Shown here: positions 6,175 through 7,775 of the stretch, in pieces
Position numbering within the stretch: position 1 is the first letter of the stretch
How the letters are laid out: every line of letters starts with the position of its first letter
DNA from: Bacillota bacterium
GTDB taxonomy: Bacteria > Bacillota > Clostridia > Christensenellales > CAG-138
DNA: 7,775 nt
Direction of reading: 5' to 3'
Assembly (NCBI GenBank): GCA_023453725.1
Contig: JAEXTB010000119.1
Location: 1-7,775 of the forward strand
The notes under the pieces: generated by a model
Told to the model about the DNA's origin: nothing
Seen by the model: only the letters and a program-made list of their open reading frames with translations
The model's database searches: none
Position numbers and translations under genes: made by a program

Positions 6175-7712
6175 GCGGACTCCTCCCCTGTCTTGGTTGC
6201 CATGGCCATAACGGCCTGCTCCGTGGCCTCGTGTGCGGCTAATTCCCCAGTAATGCTGCCTTCGGACATGACATAGAGCCTATCGCTCATGCCGAGGATT
6301 TCTAAAAGCTCGGACGAGATCATGATAATGCTCATGCCCTGTTCCACAAGGCGGTTCATAATGCTGTAAATTTCAAATTTTGCGCCCACGTCAATACCGC
6401 GCGTGGGCTCGTCGAGTATCAGCACATTGGGCTCGGTAAAAAGCCACTTGGCGATGGACACCTTCTGCTGGTTGCCGCCGGAAAGGTTGTTCACCTTCTG
6501 CTGCACAGATGGCGTCTTGATATTCAAAGAGTCTTTATACTCATTGGCAACGCGGACCTCCTCATTGTCGTTGACCTTGAGGCCCTCCACAAGTTTGTCG
6601 ATGCCCGCGATGGTGATGTTGTACTTGATATCCTGTATCAGCACAAGGCCGTTGCCTTTGCGGTCCTCCGTCACATAGGCGAGCCCGCCCTTGACGGCGT
6701 CCGCCGGGTGCTTGAAGCGTACGCGCTTGCCGTTTATAAAAAGCTCGCCCCCCGTGATGTGGTAGCCCGGCATGTTGCCGAACACGCTCATGGCAAGCTC
6801 GGTGCGGCCCGCGCCCAATAGCCCCGCAAGGCCTACGATTTCGCCCTTGTGCACCTTAATGTTGACGTCGTGCAGTATCTCCCGGTCCCGTATGGGGTCG
6901 TAGACTGTCCAGTTGCGGATTTCAAAAGCCACCTCTTTTGCCGGGTGCACATCCCGCTTGGGATAGATGTTTTCAATCTCACGCCCGACCATGTGGCGGA
7001 TGATTTCATGCTCCGTGATCTGGCGCTCTGTGGCGTCCATGGAGGTAATTGTCGCGCCGTCGCGCAATACCGTGATGGTATCCGCAATGGAGACAACCTC
7101 CTTGAGTTTGTGGGAGATCATAATGCAGGTAACGCCCTGCTTTTTTAATTGCCGTAAGAGGTTCAACAGGTTTTCGCTGCCGTCCTCATTGAGGGCGGCG
7201 GTAGGTTCGTCCAAAATCAGCAGCTTGACGTTTTTTGAAAGCGCTTTTGCAATTTCCACCAGCTGCTGGCTGCCCACGCCCAGATCCTTGACCTTGGTGG
7301 CGGGGTTGACGTTTAGCTGCACGCGCTCGAGCATCTGCTTGGCGCGCACAATGGTTTCCGACCAGTCGATGACGCGGCCTTTCATGATTTCATGGCCGAA
7401 GAATATGTTTTCATAGATTGAAAGCTCGGGGATGAGCGCAAGTTCCTGATAGATGATGGCAATACCGGCGCTTTCACTGTCCGCGATGTGCCGAAATCGC
7501 TGCTCTGTCCCCTCGTATATGATTTCCCCATCGTACGTGCCATGGGGGTGAACGCCGGAAAGCACCTTCATCAATGTGGATTTCCCAGCCCCGTTTTCGC
7601 CGACGAGGCAGTGGATCTCCCCGCGCTTCACTTTGAAGTTGACGCGGTCGAGCGCCTTAACGCCCGGAAATTGCTTGGTGATCCCGCGCATTTCCAAAAG
7701 AATGTCGTTCAA
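6171..7712 (-). CDS. gguA: Sugar ABC transporter ATP-binding protein with two ATPase domains, GguA/MmsA type
   Basis: A 513-residue tandem nucleotide-binding protein, the usual length for the RbsA/XylG/GguA group. Domain 1: Walker A GENGAGKST (38-46), Q-loop YQEL (Q89), signature LGVGSQQ (144-150), Walker B LLILDEP (164-170), and H-loop ISHKL (H201). Domain 2 (about 262-500): the Walker A equivalent is GLLGAGRT (298-304 region) without the GKS/T, the signature LSGGNQQ (410-416) is intact, Walker B LILDEP (431-436) is intact, and the switch histidine is replaced (ISSELL, 465-470). So only one site is canonical, which is normal for this family. The VHPHGTYDGEI segment, with its early H-G-T-Y insertion, is typical of GguA/XylG. 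The start codon is TTG (7710-7712), with GAGGTG five bases upstream; the ATG at 7723-7725 is out of frame. It works with the permease gene downstream; the binding-protein gene is expected beyond the right edge. Confidence 0.93.
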   Translation of the reverse strand: MNDILLEMRGITKQFPGVKALDRVNFKVKRGEIHCLVGENGAGKSTLMKVLSGVHPHGTYDGEIIYEGTEQRFRHIADSESAGIAIIYQELALIPELSIYENIFFGHEIMKGRVIDWSETIVRAKQMLERVQLNVNPATKVKDLGVGSQQLVEIAKALSKNVKLLILDEPTAALNEDGSENLLNLLRQLKKQGVTCIMISHKLKEVVSIADTITVLRDGATITSMDATERQITEHEIIRHMVGREIENIYPKRDVHPAKEVAFEIRNWTVYDPIRDREILHDVNIKVHKGEIVGLAGLLGAGRTELAMSVFGNMPGYHITGGELFINGKRVRFKHPADAVKGGLAYVTEDRKGNGLVLIQDIKYNITIAGIDKLVEGLKVNDNEEVRVANEYKDSLNIKTPSVQQKVNNLSGGNQQKVSIAKWLFTEPNVLILDEPTRGIDVGAKFEIYSIMNRLVEQGMSIIMISSELLEILGMSDRLYVMSEGSITGELAAHEATEQAVMAMATKTGEESA

Positions 7713-7775
7713 GAGAGCACCTCATTTCTAATAATTGCAACATGCAGAGGCTGCATGATAAACGTTTCAATGAAG
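7713..7775 (-). promoter_or_regulatory. Gap upstream of the transporter ATPase gene with ribosome site and hairpin
   Basis: On the minus strand this segment holds GAGGTG (7718-7723), the ribosome site for the TTG start. It also holds a perfect hairpin CATGCAG-AGG-CTGCATG (plus-strand 7741-7757; 7-bp stem, 3-base loop) followed by the AT-rich TTGCAATTATTAG. Such a stem between a binding-protein gene and the next transporter gene commonly limits read-through or protects the upstream message. Near the edge the palindrome AAACGTTT (7760-7767), inside TGAAACGTTTAT, resembles a LacI-family operator core. The end of the preceding gene cannot be identified; two minus-strand frames stay open to the edge but neither looks like a binding-protein C-terminus. 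Confidence 0.4.

Noticed and set aside
6700..6830. Missing GKS/T in the second ATPase domain read as a damaged gene
   Set aside because: A degenerate second nucleotide-binding site is normal in the RbsA/XylG/GguA family, and the rest of the domain is intact.

Overview
The window looks like chromosomal DNA from a moderately GC-rich member of the Clostridia (Bacillota), possibly a gut or other anaerobic Christensenellales- or Oscillospirales-like lineage. The reasons are strong purine-rich Shine-Dalgarno sites, an AT-rich intergenic region between GC-rich genes, an iron-sulfur flavin ene-reductase of the BaiCD/enoate reductase type, and a Gram-positive-style multiple-monosaccharide ABC transporter. 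This placement is inferred from the style of the sequence, not from a marker gene. No RNA genes, insertion sequences, CRISPR arrays or phage genes are visible.

Left part (1-680, minus strand): a TetR-family repressor, followed with a 4-base ATGA overlap by the first 33 codons of a small membrane protein that runs off the left edge. The 183-bp gap at 681-863 is a divergent control region. It holds a good extended -10 promoter for the repressor gene, a candidate promoter for the rightward operon, and an imperfect 20-bp palindrome lying on the spacer of that rightward promoter. This is the layout expected of an auto- and cross-regulating TetR switch.

Middle part (864-4863, plus strand): a three-gene operon. 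The first gene encodes a 757-residue old-yellow-enzyme/2,4-dienoyl-CoA-reductase-like protein (flavin TIM barrel, 4Fe-4S cysteines, FAD and NAD(P) domains). It is followed 11 bp later by the large (catalytic) subunit of an aconitase X enzyme, and that by the small (swivel) subunit, which overlaps it by ATGA. Aconitase X enzymes are dehydratases, so the operon encodes a dehydratase next to a C=C (or C=N) reductase under a dedicated repressor. The substrate cannot be read from the sequence. This is the most interesting part of the window and may be an undescribed catabolic or reductive module.

Right part (4966-7712, minus strand): the permease and the double-ATPase subunit of a GguAB/MmsAB-type sugar ABC transporter, translationally coupled by ATGA, with the ATPase starting at TTG. 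The substrate-binding protein gene (chvE-like) would be expected just beyond the right edge. A hairpin in the gap upstream of the ATPase gene may set the expression ratio. The two operons converge on a GC-rich hairpin at 4894-4932, which has a U-tract only on the minus-strand side. Nothing in the sequence links the sugar transporter to the aconitase X operon beyond adjacency.
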